Below, in pieces: positions 8,788 to 18,073 of a stretch of 64,000 nucleotides of DNA. Both the position numbers and the translations under genes were made by a program. This stretch comes from Pseudomonas sp. RGM2987 (GTDB lineage Bacteria > Pseudomonadota > Gammaproteobacteria > Pseudomonadales > Pseudomonadaceae), in NCBI RefSeq assembly GCF_022952855.1, contig NZ_JALJDX010000222.1, positions 1-64,000 of the forward strand. The letters are read 5' to 3'. A model generated the notes under the pieces. It did not search any database. It saw nothing but the letters and a program-made list of their open reading frames with translations, and was not told where the DNA came from. Each line of letters starts with the position of its first letter. The stretch's first letter is position 1.

Positions 8788-11532
8788 CTAAGCTGCGTCC
8801 GCTACATCAAACCCCTGCTTCAAATCCTCGATCAACGCCCCGACATCCTCCAACCCGATGTGCAAGCGCACCACCGGATTCAATGCCCGGTCCTGCGCGC
8901 TGTTGCGATCCTTGGTATCGGCAACGGTCACCAGGCTTTCGTACCCACCCCACGACGCGCCGAGCCCGAACAACTGCAACGCATCGATGAAGCGCTCCAG
9001 ATAAGCATCGTCGGCTCGTTGTAGTTCGAAGGACAACAAGCCGTTGCTGCCCTGGAAATCACGCTTCCACAGGGCATGGCCCGGGTGGTCGGTGAGTGCC
9101 GGGTGGAAGACCCGCTTCACCTGCGGCTGTGCCTGTAACCAACGAGCAACTTCCAGCCCCTGGCGCTCGTGCACATCCAGGCGTGGCGCGAGGGTGCGGG
9201 CGCCGCGCAGGACCAGGTAGGCGTCGTCGGGGCTGACGGTGGTGCCGAAGGTGTCGCTCATGGCCGCCAGCGCCGGCCAGGCCTCTTCCCGGGTGCAGAC
9301 GCTGCCCATGACCACGTCGCTGTGGCCACTGAGGTATTTGGTCAAAGCCATGATCGAGATGTCGGCGCCCAGGGCCAGCGGCCGGTACAAGTAGCCCGAG
9401 CCCCAGGTGTTGTCCACCGCCAGCAGAATCCCTCGCGGCTTGCACAGCGCCGCAATGGCTGGCAGGTCGCAGAGTTCATACAGCAGCGAACCGGGCACTT
9501 CGGCGTAGACCATCCTGGTGTTGGCTTGCAGCCGTGCAGGCAGGTCGCTGCCGTCGGGGGCGAAGTAGCTGACTTCGATGCCAAAGGCCTGGAGAAAGTC
9601 CCGCGCCACGCGGCGTACCGGCGAGTACACGGCATCGGTGATCAGCACGTGATCACCGGGGCGCAGGTACGCCAGGAAGGTTTGCGCCACCGCCGCCAGC
9701 CCGGTGCCAAACAGGCGGGTGCGATAACCGCCCTCCAGTTCAGTGACGAGGTCTTCCAGGGCAAACGCCGTAGGGTTGCCCTTGGCGCCATAACTCAGAA
9801 GCCGTTCGCTGTCGCGCCGTGAGCGGACGTCACGCATCTGCGCCAGGTTGTCGAACAGCACCGTGCTCAGGCGACTGACGGGAACGTTGACCACCCTGGC
9901 GCCGCTGCCCTTCTCCGTTCGTGCAGCATGGACCAGGCGGGTGCGGACTCGCTCATCGTAAGGCTGCGAGTGCAACGGTTGGAGGCTGGCGATTTCGTCT
10001 GCGCTCATCTGCGCCAGCAGGCCGATTTCCCAGGCCAGGTATTGGCGCGCCGCGTCCTTGTTGCCGGCATGCCGGTCGTGGGTGAAAAACAGGAAGTCGA
10101 TGCACTGTTCATCCGGCAGTGTCTCGACGCCCTGCTCCAGCACCAGACCGGCCGAAGACCCGTCACCGTCGAGCAAACGCACCAGCCCACGCTGCGCTTC
10201 AGGCAGCTCCAGCGCGGCCAGGGCCGCCACTCGCGGATCATCGGCGACCAGCACCACCGGCCGCTGTTCACCGGCGACCGCGCCAGCCAGCAACGGCCGG
10301 ATCGACCAGCGCGCCCCGGCGATATGACCTTTGCGATAAGCCATGCTCGGCCGCAGGTCGATCAACGCGACCGCATCATCCTTCAGCGCATCGACCAGAG
10401 CCTGCACGCCGATCAGCGGCAAAGGTTGCGGCAGCACTACGTCTGTCTTGGGCAACGCCAAGCCACTGCTCAAGCCTTCGGCCAGCACGTAGGCCTCGTG
10501 CCCCAGCTGCCGCAGCCAGGCCGCGATCACCGGTGCGCGCACGCCGTCGTTATCGAACAGCACCACCCGCGCCCCTCGCACGCCCACATACAGGTCGGTG
10601 GACTGAATCAACTGCCCGCCCGGCGTGTGTTGCGCCCCCGGCAATGTGCCGGCAGCGAATTCCTCGGCGGTGCGCACGTCCCCCAGGAACAGGCTGCGCC
10701 CGCCCTCCTTCGCCCACTGCTCGACCTGGCCCGCCTCGACGGTTACCGCACCGGCCCGTTCGGCCAGTTGTGCCGCCGCCAGCCGCTGCGCCGGCAGCTT
10801 GTCGGTCGACACCTCATCGGCATAGCGACGTTCGCTGCCATGCTCCAGTTGGAGATCTTCCAGGTACCAGCCTTGGGTGCCGTTTTCCAAGGCGTAGACC
10901 GGGTTCTTGATGCCCAGGTCGATCAACGTCTGGGCGCCGATGATGCTGCGGGTTCGCCCCGCGCAATTGACCACGATCGGCGTCTGCTCGTCCGCCACCA
11001 GATCGTGCACGCGATAGCCCAGTTCGCCGTTCGGGCAGCAGATCGAACCGGGGATGGTCATCTTGCGGTATTCCTCGAACGGCCGACCGTCGAGCACCAC
11101 CAACGGTTCACCCCGGGCCTGCCATTCGGCCAGTTGCCGGGCGCTGACATGCGGCGTGTGCCGAGCCTCTTCGACCTTTTCGCCAAAGGCCTTGGACGGC
11201 ACGTGCACCCCGGCAAACAGTTGGAAACCGGCGCGCTCCCAGCCGTCGGCGCCTCCTTCCAGAATCTGCACATTGGTGTAGCCCAGCGCGTGCAGACGTT
11301 GCGCCGAACGTTGCGCCAGCGCCCCGCCGTCCTGGTCGTAGATCACCAGCCGGACCCGGGGATTTGGCGCCAAGCGCCGGACTTCCAGTTCCAGGCGACT
11401 GTAGGGCAGGTTCACCCCGAAAAACAGATGCGCTTCGCCATACTGGCCGTGCTCGCGCACATCAAACAGGGCGATTTCCTGCCCGTCGAACAACCCTTGC
11501 TGCAATTGTCCCGGAGTTATGGTCTGGCTCAT
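8788..11532 (-). CDS. Four rhodanese domains fused to a cystathionine beta-lyase-type PLP enzyme
   Basis: About 914 residues. Residues 1-~480 hold four rhodanese-like domains and residues ~530-914 a Cys/Met-metabolism PLP enzyme. Only rhodanese domain 2 has a nucleophile (Cys190, in 'VVNCAGRTRS'). Domains 1, 3 and 4 have Asp or other residues at the matching loop ('IYDQDGG', 'LFDNDGV', 'VADDPRV'), so they are probably structural or regulatory. The PLP part has the lysine motif 'LTKYLSGHSD' and the upstream 'AVDNTWGSGYLYRP'. A likely reaction is beta-elimination from a thioether or disulfide amino acid with persulfide or thiol sulfur passed to Cys190; that is inference. ATG 11532 is preferred over GTG 11571. 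Last gene of the nine-gene operon. Confidence 0.88.
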   Translation of the reverse strand: MSQTITPGQLQQGLFDGQEIALFDVREHGQYGEAHLFFGVNLPYSRLELEVRRLAPNPRVRLVIYDQDGGALAQRSAQRLHALGYTNVQILEGGADGWERAGFQLFAGVHVPSKAFGEKVEEARHTPHVSARQLAEWQARGEPLVVLDGRPFEEYRKMTIPGSICCPNGELGYRVHDLVADEQTPIVVNCAGRTRSIIGAQTLIDLGIKNPVYALENGTQGWYLEDLQLEHGSERRYADEVSTDKLPAQRLAAAQLAERAGAVTVEAGQVEQWAKEGGRSLFLGDVRTAEEFAAGTLPGAQHTPGGQLIQSTDLYVGVRGARVVLFDNDGVRAPVIAAWLRQLGHEAYVLAEGLSSGLALPKTDVVLPQPLPLIGVQALVDALKDDAVALIDLRPSMAYRKGHIAGARWSIRPLLAGAVAGEQRPVVLVADDPRVAALAALELPEAQRGLVRLLDGDGSSAGLVLEQGVETLPDEQCIDFLFFTHDRHAGNKDAARQYLAWEIGLLAQMSADEIASLQPLHSQPYDERVRTRLVHAARTEKGSGARVVNVPVSRLSTVLFDNLAQMRDVRSRRDSERLLSYGAKGNPTAFALEDLVTELEGGYRTRLFGTGLAAVAQTFLAYLRPGDHVLITDAVYSPVRRVARDFLQAFGIEVSYFAPDGSDLPARLQANTRMVYAEVPGSLLYELCDLPAIAALCKPRGILLAVDNTWGSGYLYRPLALGADISIMALTKYLSGHSDVVMGSVCTREEAWPALAAMSDTFGTTVSPDDAYLVLRGARTLAPRLDVHERQGLEVARWLQAQPQVKRVFHPALTDHPGHALWKRDFQGSNGLLSFELQRADDAYLERFIDALQLFGLGASWGGYESLVTVADTKDRNSAQDRALNPVVRLHIGLEDVGALIEDLKQGFDVADAA

Positions 11533-11577
11533 GAAAGTCCCGCTGGAGAAAAATAGATGGCTGGCGTGCACGGGGAA

Positions 11578-12177
11578 TCAGTGGGCGTAGGCCTTGATCG
11601 ACGGAGCCATTTGCGAGGCGTTGTAATTGAGAATGCGCCCGTCGGCTTCAACGCCATAACGCCCGTTGAGAGACTCCAGCGGCAAGCCATACAGATGGAA
11701 ATGCAGGGTCGGTTGCTCACCTGCGACCCGGATACCGTGCAGGTCCTCACCTAGGAAGGCGATGGACGTGCCGGGCTGCACGATGATTTCCTTTTCCAGG
11801 TGCAAGGTGGTGTAGCCCGGCTCACGCCCTTCGTCATCGCGGCGGTAGACGTAGTTGATCTCCTGGCCTTGCACCGCGCTGATGATGGCCCAGGTCTCGT
11901 GGTTGTGTGGGATCGTGCTTTTGCCCGGCAACAGCGAGTTGAGGTACAGCGTCGGCGTGTCGCCGTCGTCATTGAGTCGGTAGCGAAACGCAGTGCTGCC
12001 CTGCCCCGGCACCGGCGCCGGGAAAACGTCGAAGTTGAACAGGTCACGGCGCTCGGCCAGCCCTTCCAACAGCGCGACGATTTCCACCAGGGCGGCGCGG
12101 TCGACGCCACGCTGATGAATCACCCGCACTTTTTGCAGGAAGTCTTCGATGACATCGGGACGGCTAAAGATACTCAT
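11578..12177 (-). CDS. Cysteine dioxygenase-like cupin
   Basis: 199 residues. Cysteine dioxygenase/thiol dioxygenase family, non-heme iron cupins that oxidise a thiol to a sulfinic acid. The three-His iron site is visible: His91 and His93 in 'TIPHNHETW' and His147 in 'DLHGIR'; a further 'LHFHLYG' strand is typical of the fold. Substrate could be cysteine, 3-mercaptopropionate or another thiol; sequence alone does not decide. It lies 30 bases from the ATPase gene and 45 bases from the rhodanese-lyase gene. In this operon it would detoxify or use a thiol released by the lyase. Confidence 0.85.
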   Translation of the reverse strand: MSIFSRPDVIEDFLQKVRVIHQRGVDRAALVEIVALLEGLAERRDLFNFDVFPAPVPGQGSTAFRYRLNDDGDTPTLYLNSLLPGKSTIPHNHETWAIISAVQGQEINYVYRRDDEGREPGYTTLHLEKEIIVQPGTSIAFLGEDLHGIRVAGEQPTLHFHLYGLPLESLNGRYGVEADGRILNYNASQMAPSIKAYAH

Positions 12178-12207
12178 GAGGCAGGCTCCATTTTTATCAA
12201 CAGAAAA

Positions 12208-13044
12208 TCAGACGGACAGGCTGTAGCGACTGAGGTTGGTCAACAGGTACGGGTCGTTGGCAATCGGCTGCCGCCGCCCCGGATCACCCAAGGCATGGCG
12301 CAGGAATTCGCGGGTGCGCTCACTGGTGGGGGCCTGGAAAATCCGCGCCGCGCTACCGTGCTCGACGATCACGCCGTTCTCGGTGAAATAGACCACGTCG
12401 CTGATTTCCTCGGCGAAGCGCATTTCATGGGTGACCAGCACACAGGTCATGCCCTCCTCGGTCAGCTCACGGATCACCGTCAACACCTCACCAACGGTTT
12501 CCGGGTCCAGGGCCGAAGTCACTTCGTCGAACAGAATCAGCTCCGGACGCATCGCCAATGCTCGGGCAATCGCCACCCGTTGCTGCTGCCCTCCGGACAG
12601 TTGGCCCGGATAGGCATCGGCCTTGTGCTCCATGCGCACCTTGGCCAGCAAGGCCCGGGCGTCCTTTTGCGCATCGACCCGGTTGCGTCCCAGCACCTTG
12701 CGCGGGGCGATCACCAGGTTTTCCAGTACCGACAGATGCGGGAACAGGTTGTACTGCTGGAACACGAACCCGACGCGCTTGCGCAACTCGATGCGCTGGG
12801 CTTCCCGGGCCAGGGCATGGACTTCAGTGGCGCCGACGCGGATGCTGCCGCGCTGGGGCTGCAACAGCCCGGTGATGCAGCGCAGGATGGTCGACTTGCC
12901 CGAGCCGGACGGGCCGATGATCGACACGGCCTGGCCTCGGTAGACGTCGAGGTCGACGCCCTTTAGCACCGGGTTGCTGCCAAACGACAGATGCAGGTCA
13001 CGCAGGCTGACCAGAGGCTCGGCGACGGTTTCAGTAGAAGGCAT
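12208..13044 (-). CDS. Polar amino acid ABC transporter ATPase
   Basis: 278-residue ATPase of the GlnQ/HisP class. Walker A 'GPSGSGKST', signature 'LSGGQQQRVAIARAL', Walker B 'LILFDEVTSALDPE', and the switch His in 'VLVTHEM' are all present. The C-terminal ~30 residues after the core ('GRRQPIANDPYLLTNL') are an unusual short tail. It overlaps the preceding permease gene by 14 bases. It energises uptake through the two permeases encoded at 13031-14543. Confidence 0.93.
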   Translation of the reverse strand: MPSTETVAEPLVSLRDLHLSFGSNPVLKGVDLDVYRGQAVSIIGPSGSGKSTILRCITGLLQPQRGSIRVGATEVHALAREAQRIELRKRVGFVFQQYNLFPHLSVLENLVIAPRKVLGRNRVDAQKDARALLAKVRMEHKADAYPGQLSGGQQQRVAIARALAMRPELILFDEVTSALDPETVGEVLTVIRELTEEGMTCVLVTHEMRFAEEISDVVYFTENGVIVEHGSAARIFQAPTSERTREFLRHALGDPGRRQPIANDPYLLTNLSRYSLSV

Positions 13045-13819
13045 AGCGTCGCTCCAGGTATTGGGTCAGACGGGAAATCGGATAGCAGTAGGCAAAGAAC
13101 AGCACCAGCAGGCTCAGGTAGATCACCACGGTGAAACCGGTCAGGTTCACGGTGTTGCTGGCGATCTGCGCGGTGTCGATCACATCGTGCACGCCCACCA
13201 GGGACGCCAGTGCCGTGCCCATGGTGATGACGGCGTAAAGGTTCATCCACGGCGGCAACATGCGCTTGAAGCACTGCGGCAGGATGATCGAGCGGAAAAT
13301 CTGCCCACGGCTGAACGCCAGGGACCGCGCGGCTTCCCACTGGGTGCTGGGGATCGAGGCAATGGCGCCACGGAAGATCTCGGCGACGTTGGCGCTGGCC
13401 GGCAAGGCCAGGCCGAGGGTGACCTTGACCCAGTCGGGGAACGCGACATAAGTGCTGCCAATTCGAATTTCGAACGGGAACACGTAGGTGGTGAAATAGA
13501 TCAGCACCAGCCAGGGCGCGTTGCGAAAAATCTGCACCCAGATCCGCGCCGGCCAGCGCAACAGGCGCAGCGGCGACAGCACCATGGCGCCGACCACCAG
13601 CCCCATCAGCGAGCCCAGGCCGATGGCAACCAGGCTGATGAGAATGTTCTGGCCAAAACCTGCGATCAGCGCCGGCGACCACTGCAACAAGGCCTTGAGC
13701 ACTGGGCTATGCGGGGCGACATAGGCCAGCCAGGCCAGCGCGGCCGCCACCAGCAGCAACTTGCCGAAATGCCGACGCGGCCACGTCAAGGGCGCGCTCA
13801 CCAACGAATCAATGGCCAT
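13031..13819 (-). CDS. Amino acid ABC transporter permease
   Basis: 262-residue inner-membrane permease of the HisM/GlnP type with about five hydrophobic segments. The EAA loop that contacts the ATPase is visible as 'QWEAARSLAFSRGQIFRSIILPQCFKRMLPP'-like sequence. Start ATG 13819. It overlaps both neighbours, by 14 bases with the ATPase gene and 11 with the other permease gene. Forms the heterodimeric channel with the product of 13809-14543. Confidence 0.92.
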   Translation of the reverse strand: MAIDSLVSAPLTWPRRHFGKLLLVAAALAWLAYVAPHSPVLKALLQWSPALIAGFGQNILISLVAIGLGSLMGLVVGAMVLSPLRLLRWPARIWVQIFRNAPWLVLIYFTTYVFPFEIRIGSTYVAFPDWVKVTLGLALPASANVAEIFRGAIASIPSTQWEAARSLAFSRGQIFRSIILPQCFKRMLPPWMNLYAVITMGTALASLVGVHDVIDTAQIASNTVNLTGFTVVIYLSLLVLFFAYCYPISRLTQYLERRYAFY

Positions 13820-14543
13820 AACCGGGCATCCTCAGGCGCGCTTCGAGGTAACGCCCCACACAATTGACGGTAAAACTCAGCAGGCCGAAGAACGACAGGA
13901 TCAGGATCATCAGTTCCAGCACGTTATCGCTCTGGGTCCAGATCATGATCGCCGCGTAGGTGATATCCCCGACGGCAATGGCCGAGGCCACGGCGGTCAT
14001 CTTCACCAGATCGATCAGGTTGTTGATCAGCGACGGCAAGGCAAAGCGCAGGGCCAACGGAAGCTGCACATTCCATAGCAATTGCCGGCTGTTGAAGGCA
14101 AGCGAACTGGCGGCTTCCAGGGTCACCGCCGGCACCGCTTCGATACCGGCCCGCAGCGCTTCGGCATGAAACGCGCCCTTGTGCAAAGAGATCACGATCA
14201 CCACCCAGGCAAACGGCGTCAGCGGATTAGCCGTCCCCACCGCCTGGGTCAGCAGCATGTTCAGCACCAGGAACGCGCAGTACAGCTGCACCAGGGTCGG
14301 GGTATTGCGCGTGACCTCCACGAACAGCCGCGCCGGCTTGGCCAGCCAAGGCCGGCCAGAGGTCAACAGCGCCGCCAGACCGACACCGGCCAAGAGGCTG
14401 CCGACGATGGTCAACAGGCACAGCAGCACCGTGGTCAGCGCGCCCTGTTCCAGGGTGCCGCGCTGATAGGCATCGAGCAGAAAGTTGTAGTTGAGGCCAA
14501 ACCCGGCGCTCCAATGGACGAACACTTCCAGCCAGTGGCTCAT
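13809..14543 (-). CDS. Amino acid ABC transporter permease
   Basis: About 244 residues, HisQ/GlnP type, with the EAA-loop segment 'VTLEAASSLAFNSRQLLWNV' and several membrane helices. The ATG at 14543 overlaps the aminotransferase stop by 4 bases (ATGA). A much longer in-frame reading to 14636 would lie inside the aminotransferase gene and is not used. Pairs with the second permease. Confidence 0.91.
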   Translation of the reverse strand: MSHWLEVFVHWSAGFGLNYNFLLDAYQRGTLEQGALTTVLLCLLTIVGSLLAGVGLAALLTSGRPWLAKPARLFVEVTRNTPTLVQLYCAFLVLNMLLTQAVGTANPLTPFAWVVIVISLHKGAFHAEALRAGIEAVPAVTLEAASSLAFNSRQLLWNVQLPLALRFALPSLINNLIDLVKMTAVASAIAVGDITYAAIMIWTQSDNVLELMILILSFFGLLSFTVNCVGRYLEARLRMPGYGH

Positions 14544-15751
14544 GGTTCGTCCCTCAATTGGGCGCAGGCGTGCGCGATACGGCGTCCGGCTTCGCTGACG
14601 GTTTCGGTCGCAGTGGCAATGGACAAGCGAAACCACGGCGACAAGCCATAGGCGCTGCCTGCCACCCCGGCGACCCCCTCTTCCAGCAAATACCCGACGA
14701 CATCGGCGTCGCTGTCCAGGCGCTGGCCATCCGGACGATAACGCCCGAGCAATCCAGCGCAGCGCACAAACACGAAGAAGCCGCCTTGCGGTTCAAGGAC
14801 CTCAAGACCGTCAACATCGCGCAACGCACTCACCAGCACATCGCGGCGCCGGCGATAGGCCGCAACCTGTTCCGGGAGGAAATCCAGGCCACCCTCGAAC
14901 GCTGCCAACGCGGCGGCCTGGCCGACCGAAGAAGCCCCCGAGGTCGACTGCGACTGCACCACGGCCATGGCCTCGGTCAGCACTTGCGGCCCCGCCCCGA
15001 AACCAATGCGCCAGCCGGTCATGGCGTAGGTTTTCGACACCCCGCCCACCAGCAGGCAACGCGCCTGCAAATCCGCCGCGACGTTGAGCAGACTCTGGGC
15101 CGGGGATCCGTCGAAGCGGATGTGCTCATAGAGTTCATCCAGCAGGATCAGCACCTGCGGATGGCGCCGCAGGACCTCGGCCAAGGCATGCAACTCGGCC
15201 TCGCTATACACCGCGCCACTGGGATTGCCCGGACCGTTGAGAATCAGCCAGCGCGTGCGTTCGCCGATGTGTTGCTCCAGCTGCCGTGCAGTGAGTTTGC
15301 AACCCTGGGCCAACCCGCATTCGATGAACACCGGCTCGCCGCCATTGAAGCGCACGCTGTCGGGGAAGGACGGCCAGTACGGTGTCGGCACCAGCACTTG
15401 ATCACCATCATCCAGGGTCGCGGCGAAGGCGTTGAAGATGATCTGCTTGGCGCCGTTGGCAATCACGATGGATTCCAACGGATAGTCCAGGCGATTTTCG
15501 TTGTGCAGCTTGCGCTGGACGGCCACGCGCAACGCCTTTACGCCGGGCGTCGGCGTGTACTTGGTGGCGCCGGCGGCAATGGCTGCGTAGGCGGCCCGCT
15601 TGATGTGTTCGGGAGTGTCGAAATCCGGCTCGCCGGTGGTCAGGTCGAGAATCGCCCGACCGGCATCGCGCAAGGCGGTGGCGCGGGATTTGGCGGCGGC
15701 ATTGGCGGACAGCGAAACACGCTGCACGCGCTTGGACAAACGAAGGGTCAT
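14540..15751 (-). CDS. Class I/II PLP aminotransferase
   Basis: 403 residues of the aspartate/aromatic aminotransferase superfamily (fold type I). The PLP lysine is in 'VGGVSKTYAMTGWRIGFG', with 'NGPGNPSGAVY' and 'LDELYEHIRF' upstream and the carboxylate-binding Arg region 'WFRLSIA' near the end. It would convert an imported amino acid to its 2-oxo acid. Four-base overlaps on both sides (ATGA) tie it to the flavoprotein and permease genes. With the rhodanese and dioxygenase genes nearby, cysteine, cysteine derivatives or cystine are plausible substrates, but this is inference. Confidence 0.9.
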   Translation of the reverse strand: MTLRLSKRVQRVSLSANAAAKSRATALRDAGRAILDLTTGEPDFDTPEHIKRAAYAAIAAGATKYTPTPGVKALRVAVQRKLHNENRLDYPLESIVIANGAKQIIFNAFAATLDDGDQVLVPTPYWPSFPDSVRFNGGEPVFIECGLAQGCKLTARQLEQHIGERTRWLILNGPGNPSGAVYSEAELHALAEVLRRHPQVLILLDELYEHIRFDGSPAQSLLNVAADLQARCLLVGGVSKTYAMTGWRIGFGAGPQVLTEAMAVVQSQSTSGASSVGQAAALAAFEGGLDFLPEQVAAYRRRRDVLVSALRDVDGLEVLEPQGGFFVFVRCAGLLGRYRPDGQRLDSDADVVGYLLEEGVAGVAGSAYGLSPWFRLSIATATETVSEAGRRIAHACAQLRDEP

Positions 15752-17172
15752 GGTTGCCCTCCCGCCAGGACCTTGCCTGGATTGAGCAGGTTGTGCGGGT
15801 CCAGCGCTTGCTTGATACGGCGCATCAGGTCCAGTTCCACCGGGCTCTTGTAGCGGGACAGCACGTCGACCTTGCGCTGGCCGATCCCGTGCTCGGCGCT
15901 GATCGAACCGCCATGGGCATGGGCGCTGTCATGTACCCGTTGGCTGAGGGCAGCGTAATGGGCCATGTGCGCCTCGATCGTGGAGCCCAGCGGATGGGCA
16001 ACGTTATAGTGCAGGTTGCCGTCGCCCAAATGACCGAAGGTGTAATGCCGCACACCGGGAAAATGCTGCTGCAACAGCGCATCGGTCGCGGCCACGAACG
16101 CCACCACCTGGGAAATCGGCACCGAAATGTCGTGCTTCATGTTGCGCCCGGCACGTTTCTGCGCCTCGCTCATGTTCTCGCGTAATTGCCAGAAGGCTTG
16201 GCTCTGGGACAGGCTTTCGGCGATCAGCGCGTCGGCCAGCAGGTTTTGCTCGAAGACCTCCCCCAGCACGTGCTCGAAAGTTTGCCGTGCATGACTTTCG
16301 CTGTGGTTGTCCGAGAGTTCCAGCAGGGCGAACCAAGGCTGGCGGGCACCGCTGAAGGGGCGCGGGCCTTCGGGAAACTGCTCGTGCAACAGCGCCAGGC
16401 ACTCGGCGCTGAGCAACTCGAACGCCGTCAGGCCCGCGCCGAAACCACTGCGGGCATGGGACAGCAACGCCACGGCCTGCGCCAGCGAGTCGAACGCCAG
16501 CAGCGCAGTGACCTGGGCCTTGGGCCGGGGAAAGAGTTTCAGGGTCGCGGCGGTGATAATCCCCAGCGTGCCTTCACTGCCAATGAATAGATCCCGCAGA
16601 TCGTAGCCGGTGTTGTCCTTGCGCAAGCCGCGCAGGCCGTCCCAGATTTCACCCTGGGCGGTGACCACTTCCAGGCCCAGGGTCAGTTCACGGGCATTGC
16701 CATAGCGCAGCACGGCGGTGCCGCCGGCGTTCGTTCCCAGGTTGCCGCCGAGGGTGCAACTGCCTTCGGCGCCGAGGCTCAGGGGAAACAGCCGATCCGC
16801 CTCACGGGCAACCTGCTGGACGGTTTGCAGGATGCAGCCCGCCTCGACGGTCAGGGTGTCGTTGTCGGTGTCCACTGCGCGAACGCGATTCATCCGGTCC
16901 AGCAGCAGCAACACGGCGCGGCCATCGGCGTTGGGAGTAGCGCCGCCCATCAGCCCGGTATTGCCGCCCTGCACGACGACTGGGGTTTGCGACGCCACGC
17001 AGGCACGGACCACCGCAGCGACTTCCTCGGCCGTGCCCGGGTGCACGGCGGCGATCACCTGCCCGACGTAACGGCCCTGCTTATCGGTCAGGTACGCCGC
17101 GGCCTCTTCGCTACTCTGCGCATGTTTCGCGCCGACCAGCGCCTGCAACGTCAACCAAAGCGCATGGCTCAT
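15748..17172 (-). CDS. FAD-linked D-2-hydroxyacid dehydrogenase
   Basis: 474 residues of the GlcD/D-lactate dehydrogenase family: N-terminal PCMH-type FAD domain with 'VVQGGNTGLMGGATPN' and 'LGGNLGTNAGGTAVLRYGN', then the C-terminal cap domain ending with 'GSISAEHGIGQRKVD'. These enzymes oxidise D-2-hydroxyacids to 2-oxo acids with a quinone or cytochrome acceptor. ATG start overlaps the stop of the upstream binding-protein gene by 4 bases. In this operon it could act on a thio-hydroxyacid such as 3-mercaptolactate, which links chemically to the aminotransferase and rhodanese; that link is a hypothesis. Confidence 0.9.
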   Translation of the reverse strand: MSHALWLTLQALVGAKHAQSSEEAAAYLTDKQGRYVGQVIAAVHPGTAEEVAAVVRACVASQTPVVVQGGNTGLMGGATPNADGRAVLLLLDRMNRVRAVDTDNDTLTVEAGCILQTVQQVAREADRLFPLSLGAEGSCTLGGNLGTNAGGTAVLRYGNARELTLGLEVVTAQGEIWDGLRGLRKDNTGYDLRDLFIGSEGTLGIITAATLKLFPRPKAQVTALLAFDSLAQAVALLSHARSGFGAGLTAFELLSAECLALLHEQFPEGPRPFSGARQPWFALLELSDNHSESHARQTFEHVLGEVFEQNLLADALIAESLSQSQAFWQLRENMSEAQKRAGRNMKHDISVPISQVVAFVAATDALLQQHFPGVRHYTFGHLGDGNLHYNVAHPLGSTIEAHMAHYAALSQRVHDSAHAHGGSISAEHGIGQRKVDVLSRYKSPVELDLMRRIKQALDPHNLLNPGKVLAGGQP

Positions 17173-18020
17173 GGCAGCGCCGCCAACGGTGCGGCGTTGC
17201 GATATTTCTCATGCAGATCGCGCAGGGCTTGGGACGGCGCCATGCCGGTGCGTTCACCGAGCTGGATCAACCAACCGCTGCGATGCCAATCACGCACCAC
17301 GGCATCGAGCCTGGCCTGAAGGTCGTGCTCGCCCTTGCGCAGCCAGATCACCGAGTTCGACGGAATCAGATCCCCTGGCAGCGGGATTTCATAGCCTTCC
17401 CACTCCGCTTCGCTGAGCAATGCATGCAGGGTCGGGCTCACGTGCACCGCCGCGACACAACCGTTGCCGCGCAACGACAGCAGCGATTCGGACTGGCTGC
17501 GGAACGCCTTGATCTGCGCGCCATAGGTTTCCTGCAATGGCTTGATGAAGTTGCTGCCCTGGGACACGCACACCGGCTTGTCCTTGAGGTCGGCCCATTG
17601 GGTAAGGCCCGAGCCCTTGCGAATCAAGGCCGCGCCACCCACCTCTTCATAAGGCGTCGGTACGTAGTCGAGGATCTCGGCGCGCTCTTCGGTGAACTGC
17701 ATGTTGGCGATCAGGATGTCGACTTTGCCCTGTTGCAGGAACTGCACGCGGTTCGGCGCCAGCACCGAAACGGTCTGGGCCTCCACGCCCAAGGCCTTGC
17801 CGATACCCTTGGCCAGTTCAACGTTGTAGCCCAGGTGCTCGCCGCTCTTCGGATCGATGGTGCCGAAAGGCGCGCCACTGAGCATCACCCCGACGCTGAT
17901 GACATGGCGTTGCTGGATCTTGTCCAGCGTGGCATCAGCCTGGGCCAGGCTGGCAGCACACGCGGCGGACCACGCCAGGCACAGGGTGGCCAGGGTTCTG
18001 GCGGAGAAAAATGAAGTCAT
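17169..18020 (-). CDS. Periplasmic amino acid-binding protein (copy 2)
   Basis: 283 residues, SBP_bac_3 family. Signal peptide at residues 1-~28 ('TLCLAWSAACAASLAQA'), then the family pattern 'DKIQQRHVISVGVMLSGAPFGTIDP', 'NVELAKGIGKALG', 'GKVDILIANMQFTEERAEI' and 'VCVSQGSNFIKPL'. It is closely similar along its whole length to the gene at 18074-18916, so the pair arose by tandem duplication. Overlaps the flavoprotein gene by 4 bases. Confidence 0.92.
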   Translation of the reverse strand: MTSFFSARTLATLCLAWSAACAASLAQADATLDKIQQRHVISVGVMLSGAPFGTIDPKSGEHLGYNVELAKGIGKALGVEAQTVSVLAPNRVQFLQQGKVDILIANMQFTEERAEILDYVPTPYEEVGGAALIRKGSGLTQWADLKDKPVCVSQGSNFIKPLQETYGAQIKAFRSQSESLLSLRGNGCVAAVHVSPTLHALLSEAEWEGYEIPLPGDLIPSNSVIWLRKGEHDLQARLDAVVRDWHRSGWLIQLGERTGMAPSQALRDLHEKYRNAAPLAALP

Positions 18021-18073
18021 GGGCGGCTACCTTGAGCGACGGTCGATAAAAAGAATGGCAAGTCCGACAGCCG

